A stretch of DNA of 64,000 nucleotides from Prescottella agglutinans (GCF_004011865.1 NZ_RKLP01000005.1:124001-188000), one strand, 5' to 3'; shown: positions 1-8,704, counted from the first letter of the stretch. Notes: generated by a model not told the origin, from the sequence alone. Program-made: numbers and translations.

Positions 1-559
1 CGACGCCGGCCTGCGACGGGACGATGGAGCTGTCGGTGGTGCCGGCGCGCACCGGCACCGGACGATCCACTCGCGGCCCCAGCTGGGCCCGCAGCGTCTC
101 CTCCGCCGCGGCCGTGCTCTGGCCGCCGATGTCCACCCCGGCAACGGTGACGCCGCGCGGCACCCGATCGGCCGAGACCACCCAGTCCACCGCGTACGCG
201 ATCACGCCGACGGCGACGACCCCGCCGGCCACGGCGGCGTACTTCACCCACCGACGCCGGGGCGCCGTATCGGCCTGCTCCGGCTCGGGCTGCGGGGTCG
301 GCTGGGCCCCGGGCTGCGACTGCGGCGCCGGCTGGCCGGGTTCCGGCTGGGGCGGCAGCGCCGCTTCCGGCCGCGGTGCGGGCATGCGCTCCGGCGGCGT
401 CCGGAACGCCTCGGTGGGAGCCTCGGAGGCGGTGTCCGCCCCGGCGGGAACCGATGGATCCGACGGGACCACCGGCATGATCTCGGTCGGATTCTCGTCC
501 GGTTCCGGACCTCCCATGCGGTTTGCCTGGTCCTTGGCGCCGTCGCGCTCGTCGCTCAT
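1..559 (-). CDS. VanW family / YoaR-type putative peptidoglycan-binding protein, 5' part only
   Basis: An open frame starts at the ATG at 559 and is still open at base 1, so only about 186 N-terminal residues are visible. Residues 1-85 are acidic, Pro/Gln/Glu-rich and low in complexity. A basic RRRW patch and one membrane segment follow at about 90-112. The part outside the membrane begins with VTVAGVDIGG and TAAAEETLRAQLG, which is the usual start of the PG_binding_4 repeat in VanW/YoaR proteins. This is therefore probably a membrane-anchored envelope protein with a long cytoplasmic disordered tail. The VanW domain itself would lie outside the window. The family call rests on the short motif stretch; the topology is clear. 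Confidence 0.75.
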   Translation of the reverse strand, partial: MSDERDGAKDQANRMGGPEPDENPTEIMPVVPSDPSVPAGADTASEAPTEAFRTPPERMPAPRPEAALPPQPEPGQPAPQSQPGAQPTPQPEPEQADTAPRRRWVKYAAVAGGVVAVGVIAYAVDWVVSADRVPRGVTVAGVDIGGQSTAAAEETLRAQLGPRVDRPVPVRAGTTDSSIVPSQAGV

Positions 560-707
560 GAAGTGGGCTCCTGCCGAATCGACACCGTGCGGGGCCGTCG
601 TGTTGCGTATTCGTTCCCGTTCAGCGTAGTCGGGACGCTCGTAACGACCACTCGGGATTCCCGTCGGCGGCACCACATGCCGCCGCGACGGACGCGGAAA
701 CGTAGAG

Positions 708-756
708 CGGCCCCGTGTAGTTGCCAGGTCGGGGGTCAGGCAACAACACGGGGCCG
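708..756 (-). terminator. Long hairpin behind fadA2
   Basis: An 11-bp perfect stem (708-718 with 746-756) encloses a second 6-bp stem (720-725 with 739-744), with one A-A mismatch between them. It lies 80 bp past the fadA2 stop on the minus strand and before the VanW-type gene. There is no real T-tract, which is common for actinobacterial terminators. Confidence 0.7.
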
Positions 757-836
757 ACTGGGATATCGCCCCCAGGCGAGAGGCGTTACACCACCGAGTT
801 CCGGACGGTCCGATTCGTCCGGTTCGGCCCGGGTCG

Positions 837-2186
837 TCAGACCTCGACGATCGCCGTGACGCCCTGGCCGCCGGCCGCGCAGATGGAAATCAGGCCACGG
901 CCCGACCCCTTTTCCGCCAGCATCTTCGCGAGCGAGGCGACGATCCGGCCGCCGGTGGCCGCGAACGGGTGGCCGGCCGCGAGCGACGAGCCGTTGACGT
1001 TGAGCTTGCTCCGATCGATGCTCCCCAGTGCCCCGTCCAGGCCCAGGCGCTCCTTGCAGTACTCGTCGGACTCGAACGCCTGCAGGGTCGCGAGGACGAC
1101 CGACGCGAACGCCTCGTGGATCTCGTAGAAGTCGAAGTCCTGCAGGGTGAGACCGTTGCGGGCCAGCAGGCGCGGGATCGCATACGTCGGGGCCATCAGC
1201 AGACCGTCACCGCCGTGGACGTAGTCGACGGCCGCCGTCTCCGAGTCCACCAGGTGCGCGAGCACCGGCAGATTGCGCTCGGCAGCCCACTCGTCGGTCG
1301 ACAGCAGCACCGCGGACGCGCCGTCGGTGAGCGGGGTCGAGTTGCCCGCGGTCATGGTCGCGTCGCCCAGCTTGTTGCCGAACACCGGCTTGAGCTTCGC
1401 GAGCTTCTCGACGGTGGAATCGGGACGCAGGTTGTCGTCGCGGGTCAGGCCCAGGAACGGGGTGACCAGGTCGTCGAAGAAGCCGCGGTCGTAGGCGGCG
1501 GCCATGTTGCGATGGCTCGCGGCGGCCAGCTCGTCCTGGTCCTCGCGGCGGACGCCGAACTCCTTCGCGGTGATGGCCGCGTGGTCGCCCATCGACAGAC
1601 CGGTCCGCGGCTCGCCGTTGCGCGGGATCTCGATGCCGAGCATCGACGGGCGCACCTGGCCGAGGAGCTTGACGCGGTCCGCGGTGGTCCGCGCCCGGTT
1701 CATCGACAGCAGGAACTCGCGCAGCTCGTTGTTCACCCCGATCGGGGCGTCGGAGGTGGTGTCGACGCCGCCGCCGATGCCCGCGTCGATGCGGCCGGAC
1801 GCGATGGCGTCGCCGACCGCGATGATCGACTGCAGGCCGGTGCCGCACGCCTGCTGCAGGTCGTAGGCCGGGGTGTAGGGGCTCAGCGCGCTCCCGAGCA
1901 CGCATTCGCGCATGAGGTTGAAGTCACGGCTGTGCTTGAGCACCGCACCGCCGACCACCATGCCGAGCCGCTCGCCCTGCAGGCCGAACCGGCTCACCAG
2001 CCCGTCGAGCGTCGCGGTGAACATGTCCTGGTTGGAGGCGTGCGCGTACGCCCGGTCCGAGCGCGCGAACGGAAGGCGGTTGCCTCCGACGATGGCGACG
2101 GGGCGAAACTGCCGACCGCCGGACTGCGGGGCGGTTGCCGGCTTCCGGCTGCTGTTACGGGCTCTGCTGGTCACGTCGTTCTCCAT
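837..2186 (-). CDS. fadA2: Acetyl-CoA C-acyltransferase (thiolase), FadA2-like
   Basis: This 449-residue thiolase catalyses CoA-dependent cleavage or condensation of 3-ketoacyl-CoA. The nucleophilic Cys is at about 114 in QQACGTGLQS. The second half has HEAFA in place of the usual NEAFA, the GHPFA histidine, and the terminal acid/base Cys in CAAGGQG. The first 25 residues are a polar extension. It is divergent from fabG4-htdX over an 18-bp perfect inverted repeat, the arrangement of M. tuberculosis Rv0243/Rv0242c/Rv0241c, which is why the fadA2 name is used. I infer co-regulation through that repeat and a role in fatty-acid degradation or remodelling. The substrate cannot be read from sequence. 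Confidence 0.9.
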   Translation of the reverse strand: MENDVTSRARNSSRKPATAPQSGGRQFRPVAIVGGNRLPFARSDRAYAHASNQDMFTATLDGLVSRFGLQGERLGMVVGGAVLKHSRDFNLMRECVLGSALSPYTPAYDLQQACGTGLQSIIAVGDAIASGRIDAGIGGGVDTTSDAPIGVNNELREFLLSMNRARTTADRVKLLGQVRPSMLGIEIPRNGEPRTGLSMGDHAAITAKEFGVRREDQDELAAASHRNMAAAYDRGFFDDLVTPFLGLTRDDNLRPDSTVEKLAKLKPVFGNKLGDATMTAGNSTPLTDGASAVLLSTDEWAAERNLPVLAHLVDSETAAVDYVHGGDGLLMAPTYAIPRLLARNGLTLQDFDFYEIHEAFASVVLATLQAFESDEYCKERLGLDGALGSIDRSKLNVNGSSLAAGHPFAATGGRIVASLAKMLAEKGSGRGLISICAAGGQGVTAIVEV

Positions 2187-2234
2187 AAAGGTGGCGGGTA
2201 GGCAGTCGGCTGCTGCACTCGACAGTGTTCACAC

Positions 2235-2272
2235 TCGACATTGAACTTACTCCAGAGTAAGTTCAATGTCGA
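2235..2272. promoter_or_regulatory. 38-bp palindrome between fadA2 and fabG4 (TetR-type operator)
   Basis: Two perfect 18-bp arms (2235-2252 and 2255-2272) are separated by CA. The centre reads TTACTCCAGAGTAA (2247-2260). It lies about 50 bp before fadA2 and 74 bp before fabG4, so one bound dimer could control both directions. Related centres occur at 7338, 53254 and, more weakly, 5704. Confidence 0.8.
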
Positions 2273-2345
2273 TACCGCACCTGGCGTAGCGGGTGCCCGA
2301 TCAGCGACAACGCAACCGACAGCAACAACACAAAGAAGGTGGACC

Positions 2346-3692
2346 GTGGCAGCCAGCAAGGGCGCTCCCGACCTCTACTCGCAGTTCCTCTCGTCCGCGC
2401 CGGGCGCATTCATCGCCAAGCAGGCCGGGTTGCCGCAGCCGGAGAAGCTGCGCCGCTACAAGACCGGTGAGCCCGCGCTGGCCGGCCCGATCCTCGTCGG
2501 CGGCAAGGGCCGCCTGGTCGAGCCGATCCGGGAACTGCTGTCGGACTACCCCGCCGCGCAGCCGCACGACGACCGCTACGGCGCGCTGGTGTTCGATGCG
2601 ACCGGCATCGGCCAGGTCACCGAACTGGTCCAGCTGTTCGAGTTCTTCCAGCCGGCCATCCGCAACCTCGCCTCGTGCGCCCGCGTCGTCGTGCTCGGCA
2701 CCACCCCCGAACTCACGTCCGGCGTCGACGAGCAGATCGCCCAGCGCGCGCTCGAGGGCTTCACCCGCAGCGTCGGCAAGGAGATCAAGCGCGGCTCCAC
2801 CGCACAGCTGGTCTACGTCTCCCCCGACGCCGCACCGGGCCTGTCGGGCCTCGAGTCGACGCTGCGCTTCCTGCTGTCCGCCAAGTCGGCGTTCGTCGAC
2901 GGCCAGGTCATCCGCGTCGGTGCCGACGACTCCGTCGCCCCCGCCAGCTGGGACCGCCCGCTCGAGGGCAAGGTCGCCGTCGTGACCGGCGCCGCGCGCG
3001 GCATCGGCGCCACCATCGCCGAGGTGCTCTCCCGCGACGGCGCGCACGTCGTGTGCGCCGACATCCCGGCCGCCGGCCAGGCGCTGTCGGAGACCGCCAA
3101 CAAGGTCGGCGGCACGTCGCTGGCCCTCGACGTCACCGCCCCCGATGCCGCCGACAAGCTCGCCGAGCACCTCACCGAGCGTCACGGCGGCGTGGACATC
3201 ATCGTCCACAACGCCGGCATCACCCGCGACAAGACGCTCGCGAACATGGACGAGGCCCGCTGGAACAGCGTCCTGGGCGTCAACCTCCTTGCCCCGCAGA
3301 AGATCACCGAGGCACTCGTCGCCAAGGGTGTGCTGCGCGAGGGCGGCCGCGTGATCGACGTGTCGTCCATCGCCGGCATCGCCGGCAACCGCGGCCAGAC
3401 CAACTACGGCACCTCGAAGGCCGGCGTCATCGGCCTGGTCCAGGCCACCGCGCCGGTGCTGGCCGAGAAGAAGATCACCATCAACGCCGTCGCCCCGGGC
3501 TTCATCGAGACCGCGATGACCGCCGCCATCCCGTTCGCGACCCGCGAGGCCGGACGCCGCATGAGCTCGCTGCTGCAGGGCGGCCAGACCGTCGACGTCG
3601 CCGAACTGGTGTCGTACTTCGCGAGCCCCGCGTCGAACGCCGTCACCGGCCAGATCGTCCGGGTGTGCGGCCAGTCCCTGCTGGGGGCGTGA
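2346..3692 (+). CDS. fabG4: 3-oxoacyl-ACP/CoA reductase, FabG4 type
   Basis: The protein has 448 residues from the GTG at 2346, which follows AAGAAGG; the frame is open further upstream but lacks a better start. It has the two-domain layout of high-molecular-weight FabG: an N-terminal flavodoxin-like domain (about 1-205), then a ketoreductase SDR domain. The SDR domain shows the NAD(P) motif [15 protein letters not shown], and the catalytic set Ser (VSSIAG), Tyr and Lys (YGTSK). It reduces 3-ketoacyl thioesters to 3-hydroxyacyl thioesters. Its stop overlaps the htdX start (TGATG), so reductase and dehydratase are translationally coupled, as in M. tuberculosis Rv0242c-Rv0241c. Confidence 0.92.
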   Translation: MAASKGAPDLYSQFLSSAPGAFIAKQAGLPQPEKLRRYKTGEPALAGPILVGGKGRLVEPIRELLSDYPAAQPHDDRYGALVFDATGIGQVTELVQLFEFFQPAIRNLASCARVVVLGTTPELTSGVDEQIAQRALEGFTRSVGKEIKRGSTAQLVYVSPDAAPGLSGLESTLRFLLSAKSAFVDGQVIRVGADDSVAPASWDRPLEGKVAVVTGAARGIGATIAEVLSRDGAHVVCADIPAAGQALSETANKVGGTSLALDVTAPDAADKLAEHLTERHGGVDIIVHNAGITRDKTLANMDEARWNSVLGVNLLAPQKITEALVAKGVLREGGRVIDVSSIAGIAGNRGQTNYGTSKAGVIGLVQATAPVLAEKKITINAVAPGFIETAMTAAIPFATREAGRRMSSLLQGGQTVDVAELVSYFASPASNAVTGQIVRVCGQSLLGA

Positions 3693-4564
3693 TGACGGGC
3701 CGCAAGGGCACCCTCGTGCAGTTGCACGAGCAGCCCGGCACCCTCGACAACTACGCGCGCGCCGCACTCGGCGCACTGCCGTTCGTCAAGCCGTCCGGCC
3801 GTCGCAGCCTGCCGAGGGAGACGCTGGCGCTGTCGGGTCTGCGCGTCGACCACGACAACCTGGCCGCGTACGCGAAGGTGTGCGGGCTGCGCTTCGGTGA
3901 CACCCTGCCGATCACGTACCCGTTCACGCTCGTGTTCCCCACCGTGATGCGACTGCTCACCGCACGCGAGTTCCCCTTCCCGGCAATCGGTTCCGTGCAC
4001 ACCGACAACGTGATCGAGCAGCTGCGCCCGATCTCGGTGAGCGAGCCACTGGACCTGAAGGTCCGCGCCGAGAACCTGCGCCCGCACACCAAGGGCACGC
4101 AGGTGGATTTCGTCAGCGAGGTCTCGGTCGGCCGCGAACTGGTGTGGCGTCAGATCAGCACGTTCCTCAAGATGCACCCCACGGGCGCACCGAAGGAACC
4201 CAAGGCCGAACGCGTGGACGAGGTCCCGCCGCCGCCCACCCGCACGCTGCGGGTGGATCAGAAGATCATCGGCCGGTACGCGGCGGTGTCGGGCGACCGC
4301 AACCCGATCCACGTCTCGTCGTTGGGCGCCAAGGCATTCGGCTTCCCCAGCACGATCGCGCACGGCATGTGGAGCGCCGCGGCGGCACTGCAGCCGCTCG
4401 AGGGGCGAGTTCCCGACGCGGTCACCTACAGCGTCCGCTTCGGTAAGCCGATCGTGCTGCCGGCGACCGTCAATCTCTACGCCGACCGGACCTCCGACGG
4501 CTGGGATCTGTCACTGAAGAACCCGAAGAAGGGCTACCCGCACCTCACCGCGACGGTGCGCTGA
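3692..4564 (+). CDS. htdX: (R)-3-hydroxyacyl thioester dehydratase, HtdX type (MaoC fold)
   Basis: This 290-residue double-hotdog protein starts at the ATG overlapping the fabG4 stop by one base. The N-terminal half is a degenerate MaoC-like hotdog. The C-terminal half carries the hydratase motif, with the Asp of SGDRNPIHV and the His five residues on, followed by IAHGMW. It would interconvert 3-hydroxyacyl and trans-2-enoyl thioesters directly downstream of the FabG4 step. Its length fits the roughly 280-290 residues of mycobacterial HtdX. Whether the carrier is CoA or ACP is open. Confidence 0.9.
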   Translation: MTGRKGTLVQLHEQPGTLDNYARAALGALPFVKPSGRRSLPRETLALSGLRVDHDNLAAYAKVCGLRFGDTLPITYPFTLVFPTVMRLLTAREFPFPAIGSVHTDNVIEQLRPISVSEPLDLKVRAENLRPHTKGTQVDFVSEVSVGRELVWRQISTFLKMHPTGAPKEPKAERVDEVPPPPTRTLRVDQKIIGRYAAVSGDRNPIHVSSLGAKAFGFPSTIAHGMWSAAAALQPLEGRVPDAVTYSVRFGKPIVLPATVNLYADRTSDGWDLSLKNPKKGYPHLTATVR

Positions 4565-4573
4565 CATGGTCGT

Positions 4574-4604
4574 AGGGCGGGGCGGACACTCTTCGTCCCG
4601 CCCT
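4574..4604. terminator. Bidirectional terminator between htdX and the MerR gene
   Basis: An 11-bp stem with one mismatch (AGGGCGGGGCG against CGTCCCGCCCT) lies in the 47-bp gap between two convergent genes. Confidence 0.7.
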
Positions 4605-4611
4605 CGCGACG

Positions 4612-4935
4612 TCAGCCCTCGCGCGTTTCCAGCTCCGCCAATTGCTGCCGGAGCCGACCGTTTTCGGCGCGAAGCTCATTGTTGGCCGCCTCGAGTTCGA
4701 GGATCTGCCGGATCCCGGTGAGATTGACGCCGACCTCGACCAGTTCGGACACTCGGGACAGCCGGTAGAGGTCTTCCTCGCTGTAGCGCCGCGTGCCGCC
4801 GCCGGTGCGCGACGGGTTGATCAAGCCGCGACGCTCGTAGAGCCGCAGAGTCTGCGGACCTATTCCGGTCAACTCCGAGGTGACCGAGATTCCGTAGACT
4901 CCGCGGGTGGAGCGGGGCGGAGACTGTTGCGTCAT
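4612..4935 (-). CDS. MerR-family transcriptional regulator, HspR-like
   Basis: The 107-residue protein starts at the second in-frame ATG (4935), which has GAAGG in front; an ATG at 4947 is the alternative. Residues about 14-80 form a MerR winged-helix domain with the QTLRLYERRGL and GGTRRYSEEDL signatures typical of HspR. The last 30 residues are a short Leu-zipper-like coiled coil (ELEAANNELRAENGRLRQQL) for dimerisation. There is no Cys cluster or ligand domain. HspR normally sits with dnaK-grpE-dnaJ, which are absent here, so this is either an orphan paralogue or a regulator of unknown targets. Confidence 0.85.
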   Translation of the reverse strand: MTQQSPPRSTRGVYGISVTSELTGIGPQTLRLYERRGLINPSRTGGGTRRYSEEDLYRLSRVSELVEVGVNLTGIRQILELEAANNELRAENGRLRQQLAELETREG

Positions 4936-5129
4936 CGTGGCCTTCATATCGCGTCGGGTTCTGTCGCGGGAGGGGATTGCTCACCGGTCGCTTCGCCCCA
5001 CGCGCCAGACATTCCGGGCGACTTCAGCAGGCTCGTACCGATGACCTCACCGTAGCACCGACACCACATCGAATGTGTGCCGGGAGACGAAGATTCCCTG
5101 TCGTCGTGAGCCACAACAAGGTTGCACCC

Positions 5130-5504
5130 TCACATCTCACCCTGAGTGCTCAACTCCCCCAGCTCGAGATCGGCCTCGATCCAGTTTCCGGTACGCCCGA
5201 GTTCGACGATGGCCAGATCGAGCGCGTCGACCAACCACTGATGCTGGGTCGTCACGAGGACCTCGGACTCCTCGGCGGCGGAGTCCTGATAGAACCGCAC
5301 CACCCACGTGTCGGCCGTGGCGTCGTCACCCGAGAGCCCGTCGACGACGTGATTCGTGGCCAGCAAGTAGCGGTTGTACTCGAAGTCCACGCGGATGGCA
5401 TAGCCCGATCCCGTGTTCACCACGTTCGCCGGGCGATGGGTCGCCGTGGCGAGCGCCGTGAGAGCGTCCGCATAGTGGTCGGCGTGTTCGCGAGAACGTG
5501 GCAC
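5130..5504 (-). CDS. Conserved-looking hypothetical protein, 124 residues
   Basis: The frame starts at the GTG at 5504, with AGAGG nine bases upstream. It encodes an acidic soluble protein without signal peptide, membrane segment or Cys. Residues about 25-80 alternate charged and hydrophobic positions as in an antiparallel sheet (YAIRVDFEYNRYLLATNHVV), and the C-terminal half ends in acidic helices. I do not recognise the family. It stands alone, between the MerR gene and the long whiB upstream region. Confidence 0.6.
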   Translation of the reverse strand: MPRSREHADHYADALTALATATHRPANVVNTGSGYAIRVDFEYNRYLLATNHVVDGLSGDDATADTWVVRFYQDSAAEESEVLVTTQHQWLVDALDLAIVELGRTGNWIEADLELGELSTQGEM

Positions 5505-5931
5505 TGGTGGTCACCTCTGTCCGAGTGGCCACCGCAGGCTTTGCGGCAGCAGGGGCGAGGACACACGACCCCGTTCGAGCCGTCCGACATCGCTCCCCTG
5601 CCCGAAACGTTACGCGTCCGTCATCATCCGGCGCGCCCGAGGCTCGTTGGCGCCATGCGGATCGAGACATCTCCGATAAATCCCCTCTCACCTGCAACGA
5701 AGATCTACTGGAGAGTAGAAGTCAATTTATCTGCTTTCTCCGATATAGATTTTGTAGTACGGTTCGGAAGTCAAAGCTTCCAGATGCAAGAGAAGAAGAG
5801 TGAGACGGAGGGGGAAGACCAGCCCATCAGGGCAGGCCACCTCCGCTCCCGGTCTTCCAGACCCGACCGGCGAACACGCAAGCTTCGCCGACCACGGGTG
5901 GGCCGTATCAGAGAAGAAAGGATGACCGCAC
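5505..5931. other. 427-bp intergenic region before the whiB-type gene
   Basis: I find no convincing gene here. The stretch 5690-5780 is clearly AT-rich compared with its surroundings and probably holds the whiB promoter. It contains an inverted repeat at 5704-5719 (TCTACT-4 nt-AGTAGA) that resembles the TACT-4 nt-AGTA sites elsewhere in the window. Further on, an 8-bp inverted repeat (5813-5820 GGAAGACC with 5851-5858) could fold in the leader RNA. Confidence 0.5.
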
Positions 5932-6075
5932 GTGAGCGCGAACCACTCGGCCGTTACCGGCCGCACGTCGGCCACATGGTCGCTCAGCACCGAGGAACTC
6001 CGCAGCCGGCTGGACCAGATGTTCGCCGGCATCGCCGACACCCGGATGGCTGACGCCGAACTCGACGCCGCCTGA
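5932..6075 (+). CDS. Possible small protein (47 residues) upstream of whiB
   Basis: A GTG at 5932 with AAAGGA nine bases upstream opens a 47-codon frame ending at TGA 6075. It has a helix-forming core (STEELRSRLDQMFAGIAD) and an acidic end. It is 67 bp before the whiB-type gene and in the same orientation, so it may be an upstream ORF of the same transcript or a small stand-alone protein. Composition and RBS are reasonable, but no family is recognised. Confidence 0.4.
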   Translation: MSANHSAVTGRTSATWSLSTEELRSRLDQMFAGIADTRMADAELDAA

Positions 6076-6142
6076 CTCGTCGTCCCGCGCCACGAACGGC
6101 GCCTGCGCGATCGACAGTCCCGACATTCACGAGGAGCATTCG

Positions 6143-6442
6143 ATGACCGGAATCCGACCGAACCTCGCACCCCTGGCCGACACCTGGGAATGGCAGCAGC
6201 ACGGCAGCTGCCAGGGAATGAACGAATCGATCTTCTTCCCCCCGACCGGCGAGCGCGGCAACGCCCGCATGATGCGCGAGCGGCGCGCCAAGGCGATCTG
6301 CGCGTCGTGCCCGGTCCTGAACACGTGCCTCGAGCACTCCCTGGCCGTACCGGAGCCGTTCGGCGTCTGGGGCGGCGTGGGCGAATCCGAGCGCGCGATC
6401 ATGCTGCGCGGCCGCCGCGTCCGGAACCGCCGCGCGGCCTGA
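6143..6442 (+). CDS. WhiB-family iron-sulfur regulator, WhiB3-like
   Basis: The 99-residue protein starts at the ATG at 6143, preceded by GAGGAG. Four cysteines (23, 53, 56, 62) give the C-x29-C-x2-C-x5-C pattern that binds a [4Fe-4S] cluster. The GVWGG turn at 74-78 and a basic C-terminal tail (RGRRVRNRR) for DNA contact complete the family signature. The N-terminal WEWQQHGSC and GERG segments are closest, from memory, to WhiB3. WhiB proteins act with the primary sigma factor as redox-responsive regulators. The long AT-rich upstream region suggests control at the RNA level as well. Confidence 0.9.
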   Translation: MTGIRPNLAPLADTWEWQQHGSCQGMNESIFFPPTGERGNARMMRERRAKAICASCPVLNTCLEHSLAVPEPFGVWGGVGESERAIMLRGRRVRNRRAA

Positions 6443-6490
6443 CGTTCACCCCCTAGAATCCGGCCGAACCGAAATGCCAAGGAGTGCAAC

Positions 6491-6646
6491 ATGATCACTC
6501 TGGGAATCATTCTTCTAGTCATCGGATTGCTGATCAAGATTCCGATCCTGTGGACCCTCGGCGTCATCGCCCTCGTCGTCGGCGCGGTGCTGCTGATCCT
6601 CGGCGCGGCAGGGCGCGCCGTCGGCGGCCGCAAGCATTGGTACTGA
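6491..6646 (+). CDS. DUF6131-type small membrane protein
   Basis: A 51-residue protein starts at the ATG at 6491 behind AAGGAG. Nearly all of it is two short hydrophobic helices (about 2-15 and 19-40) separated by a KIP turn, ending in a basic tail. A TAGAAT hexamer at 6453-6458 is a likely -10 element. It matches the small actinobacterial DUF6131 proteins in size and character. Function is unknown. It ends just before a strong terminator. Confidence 0.7.
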   Translation: MITLGIILLVIGLLIKIPILWTLGVIALVVGAVLLILGAAGRAVGGRKHWY

Positions 6647-6660
6647 CCGAACGAGAAAAA

Positions 6661-6693
6661 GAAGGGTGGGACGGCGATGCCGTCCCACCCTTC
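6661..6693. terminator. Strong bidirectional terminator
   Basis: A perfect 15-bp stem (6661-6675 with 6679-6693) has a GAT loop. On the minus strand it is followed by five T residues, so it is a classic intrinsic terminator for the TetR gene, and it also serves the small membrane-protein gene. Confidence 0.9.
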
Positions 6694-6708
6694 TGTCGCT
6701 TCTGCGGA

Positions 6709-7305
6709 CTACTTCTTCTTGCCGCCCGCCAGGCCCCGCCACGCGAGCTTGTCGAGCAGTTCGACGGCCGCATCGACATCGATCTCACCGCCGGCCACCC
6801 GGTCCGCGACGGCCTCGCCGGCGCCCACCAGCGCCACCGCCATGATCGAGAAGTCCGTGCCGGGCTCCGGCTCCTTGGTGCTCGACTCGAGCAGCTTGGC
6901 GGTCAACTCGATCAACCGGTCACGGCTGCTGCCGACCTGCGACGCGAACGCCTGCTGACCGATCGCCTGCCGGTACAGCACCATCCACGAACTGCGGTTC
7001 TGGTCGACGAAGCCCAGGAACCCGGTGAGGGCCGCACGCAACTGATCGCGCGGCGGCAGATTGGGGTCGCCGGCGGGCGAGATGGCCTCGACGAAGCGCA
7101 GCCCCTCGCGGTGGATGCACGCGGCGAACAACTCGTCCTTGGAGCCGTAGTACAGGTACAGCATCGGCTTGGAGATGTTTGCCCTGGCCGCGATCGCGTC
7201 CATCGAGGCGTCGTGGAACCCGTTGTCGGAGAAGACCTCGACGGCGGCGTCGAGCATCTGCTGTTCGCGCACGGCCCTGGGCAGCCGCTTGGTGCCACCA
7301 GCCAT
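6709..7305 (-). CDS. TetR-family regulator, Rv0238-like
   Basis: The 198-residue protein has an N-terminal TetR helix-turn-helix (about 10-55) whose recognition part reads ISKPMLYLYYGSKDEL. A helical ligand domain follows, ending in a basic GGKKK tail. The first 20 residues closely resemble what I recall of M. tuberculosis Rv0238, which also sits next to lpqI and near htdX/fabG4. A TTACTC-type site lies 33 bp upstream, and the same core is the centre of the fadA2/fabG4 palindrome. I infer that this protein represses itself and that operon in response to a fatty-acyl ligand; the ligand is a guess. Confidence 0.88.
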   Translation of the reverse strand: MAGGTKRLPRAVREQQMLDAAVEVFSDNGFHDASMDAIAARANISKPMLYLYYGSKDELFAACIHREGLRFVEAISPAGDPNLPPRDQLRAALTGFLGFVDQNRSSWMVLYRQAIGQQAFASQVGSSRDRLIELTAKLLESSTKEPEPGTDFSIMAVALVGAGEAVADRVAGGEIDVDAAVELLDKLAWRGLAGGKKK

Positions 7306-7321
7306 AATTCCTCCAACCAGG

Positions 7322-7351
7322 GGTAAGACTCGCTATCTTACTCGATGGTAA
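7322..7351. promoter_or_regulatory. Operator-like repeats upstream of the TetR gene
   Basis: TTACTCGATGGTAA (7338-7351) shares a full half-site with the fadA2/fabG4 centre. An overlapping inverted repeat, GTAAGA-7 nt-TCTTAC, runs from 7323 to 7341. Both lie 17-46 bp before the TetR start, as expected for autoregulation. Confidence 0.6.
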
Positions 7352-7391
7352 GAAGGTCAGTGTTCGATCACTATTGTGACCCAGCCCCTGC

Positions 7392-8573
7392 TCAGCAGGT
7401 CACCGCCCCCTTCGCCCGCGCCACCGTCAGGACCGACTGGTCGACCTGCGACGCCTGCAGTCGACCCGCCGCGACCGCCTGTTCCAGGTGGTCCAGGACA
7501 CGCGGGACGTCGTCGGTGGTGAGCCACAGCGCCACCGTCACCCCGGACGCGAGCGCCTGCTCGACGGCCTCCGCGATGTCGAACCGGTCGGTGATCGCCT
7601 TCATCCCGCTCAGGTCGTCGGTGAAGATCGGGCCCGTGAACGGCGGGGCGCCGTAGCCCGTGCCCTCGCGCAGCAGCGACACGGCCTCCGGGCTCAGGCT
7701 GGCCGGCAGGTTGTCGGTCGTCAGACCGGGGACGTTGAGATGTCCGAGCATCACCCCGACACCGGTGTCCACCAGTTCCCGGTAGGGCACCAGGTCGGTC
7801 GTCTGCAACTGGTCGAGCGGCGGCGTGGTGACGGCACCGGTGTGCGAGTCGCCCGACGCCGAACCGTGGCCCGGGAAGTGCTTGAGCACCGGCATGATTC
7901 CGGCGTCGCGCATGCCGCGTGCGTACGCGTCCGCGTAGGTGGTCACCACCTGCGGATCGTTCGAGAACGACCGGTCACCGATCACCGAGTCGTCCGGCTG
8001 GCTGCTCACGTCGACGTCCGGCGCGAAGTTCACGGTGATCCCGAGCTTGTGCAGCTCGCGGCCGCGGTCACGCGCCATCTCGTAGGTCTGCTCAGGCGTC
8101 ATGGTCTGCGCGACCCGGCGAGCCGAGGGGTCCGGACCGTACAGCTCGTCGACGCGCGAGACCCGTCCGCCCTCCTCGTCGATCGTCACCATCAGCGGCA
8201 CCGAACTGGCCTCCGCGGCCTGGTCGACTCCGCCGTCGGCGAGCATCGCGTCGTCGGTCCAGCTGCCGATGAAGATGCCGCCGATCTGCTCGGACTCGAC
8301 GATGTCGAGCGCGTCCTGGGTGCCGGTGACCCCGACCGTGAGCAGCTGCGCAAGCTTCTGCCGTTCAGTGAGCGAGTCCAGGAAGGCGGGCCCGCACACC
8401 GCCGAGCCGAACGGCGACGGCGCCTTGGGCGCGCTCGACGTCTTCGACACCGGCTGCGACGTCGAGGACGGCGCCGGGGACTCGGTCGTGGTCGTGTCGG
8501 TGCCGTTCCCGGACGAACAGCCGACGGCCAGTCCGGCGCACAACGCGACCGCCACCACATGTCGAATTCGCAT
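7392..8573 (-). CDS. lpqI: LpqI: glycoside hydrolase family 3 beta-N-acetylglucosaminidase lipoprotein
   Basis: The ATG at 8573 is chosen because TACCGT lies seven bases before it (leaderless pattern). It gives a 393-residue lipoprotein with the signal MRIRHVV and a lipobox LAVGC. A Thr/Ser/Pro linker (about 20-55) is followed by the GH3 domain. The KHFPGHG...DSH motif of NagZ-type enzymes and the nucleophile Asp in FTDDLSG are intact. It should act outside the membrane on N-acetylglucosaminyl groups from peptidoglycan turnover. In M. tuberculosis lpqI also neighbours the Rv0238 regulator. Confidence 0.9.
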   Translation of the reverse strand: MRIRHVVAVALCAGLAVGCSSGNGTDTTTTESPAPSSTSQPVSKTSSAPKAPSPFGSAVCGPAFLDSLTERQKLAQLLTVGVTGTQDALDIVESEQIGGIFIGSWTDDAMLADGGVDQAAEASSVPLMVTIDEEGGRVSRVDELYGPDPSARRVAQTMTPEQTYEMARDRGRELHKLGITVNFAPDVDVSSQPDDSVIGDRSFSNDPQVVTTYADAYARGMRDAGIMPVLKHFPGHGSASGDSHTGAVTTPPLDQLQTTDLVPYRELVDTGVGVMLGHLNVPGLTTDNLPASLSPEAVSLLREGTGYGAPPFTGPIFTDDLSGMKAITDRFDIAEAVEQALASGVTVALWLTTDDVPRVLDHLEQAVAAGRLQASQVDQSVLTVARAKGAVTC

Positions 8574-8704
8574 ATATCCGACGGTAGTCGACATCCGATC
8601 GGGCCATTTCCCGAGCCGAACGTCACAGGTAATGGCAAGGTAATCTCAAGTACGGAGAGCCGAAGACCGCGACCGCCGGTCGACCCGGATTTCAGGAGGT
8701 CACA

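Noticed and set aside
4612-4935. Assignment of the MerR gene as hspR proper.
   Set aside because: The dnaK-grpE-dnaJ operon that normally carries hspR is absent, so only an HspR-like call is justified.
6709-8573. A vapBC-type toxin-antitoxin pair between the TetR and htdX genes, as in M. tuberculosis Rv0239-Rv0240.
   Set aside because: No small overlapping antitoxin/PIN-toxin pair is found; the corresponding interval holds MerR, a hypothetical gene, whiB and DUF6131 instead.
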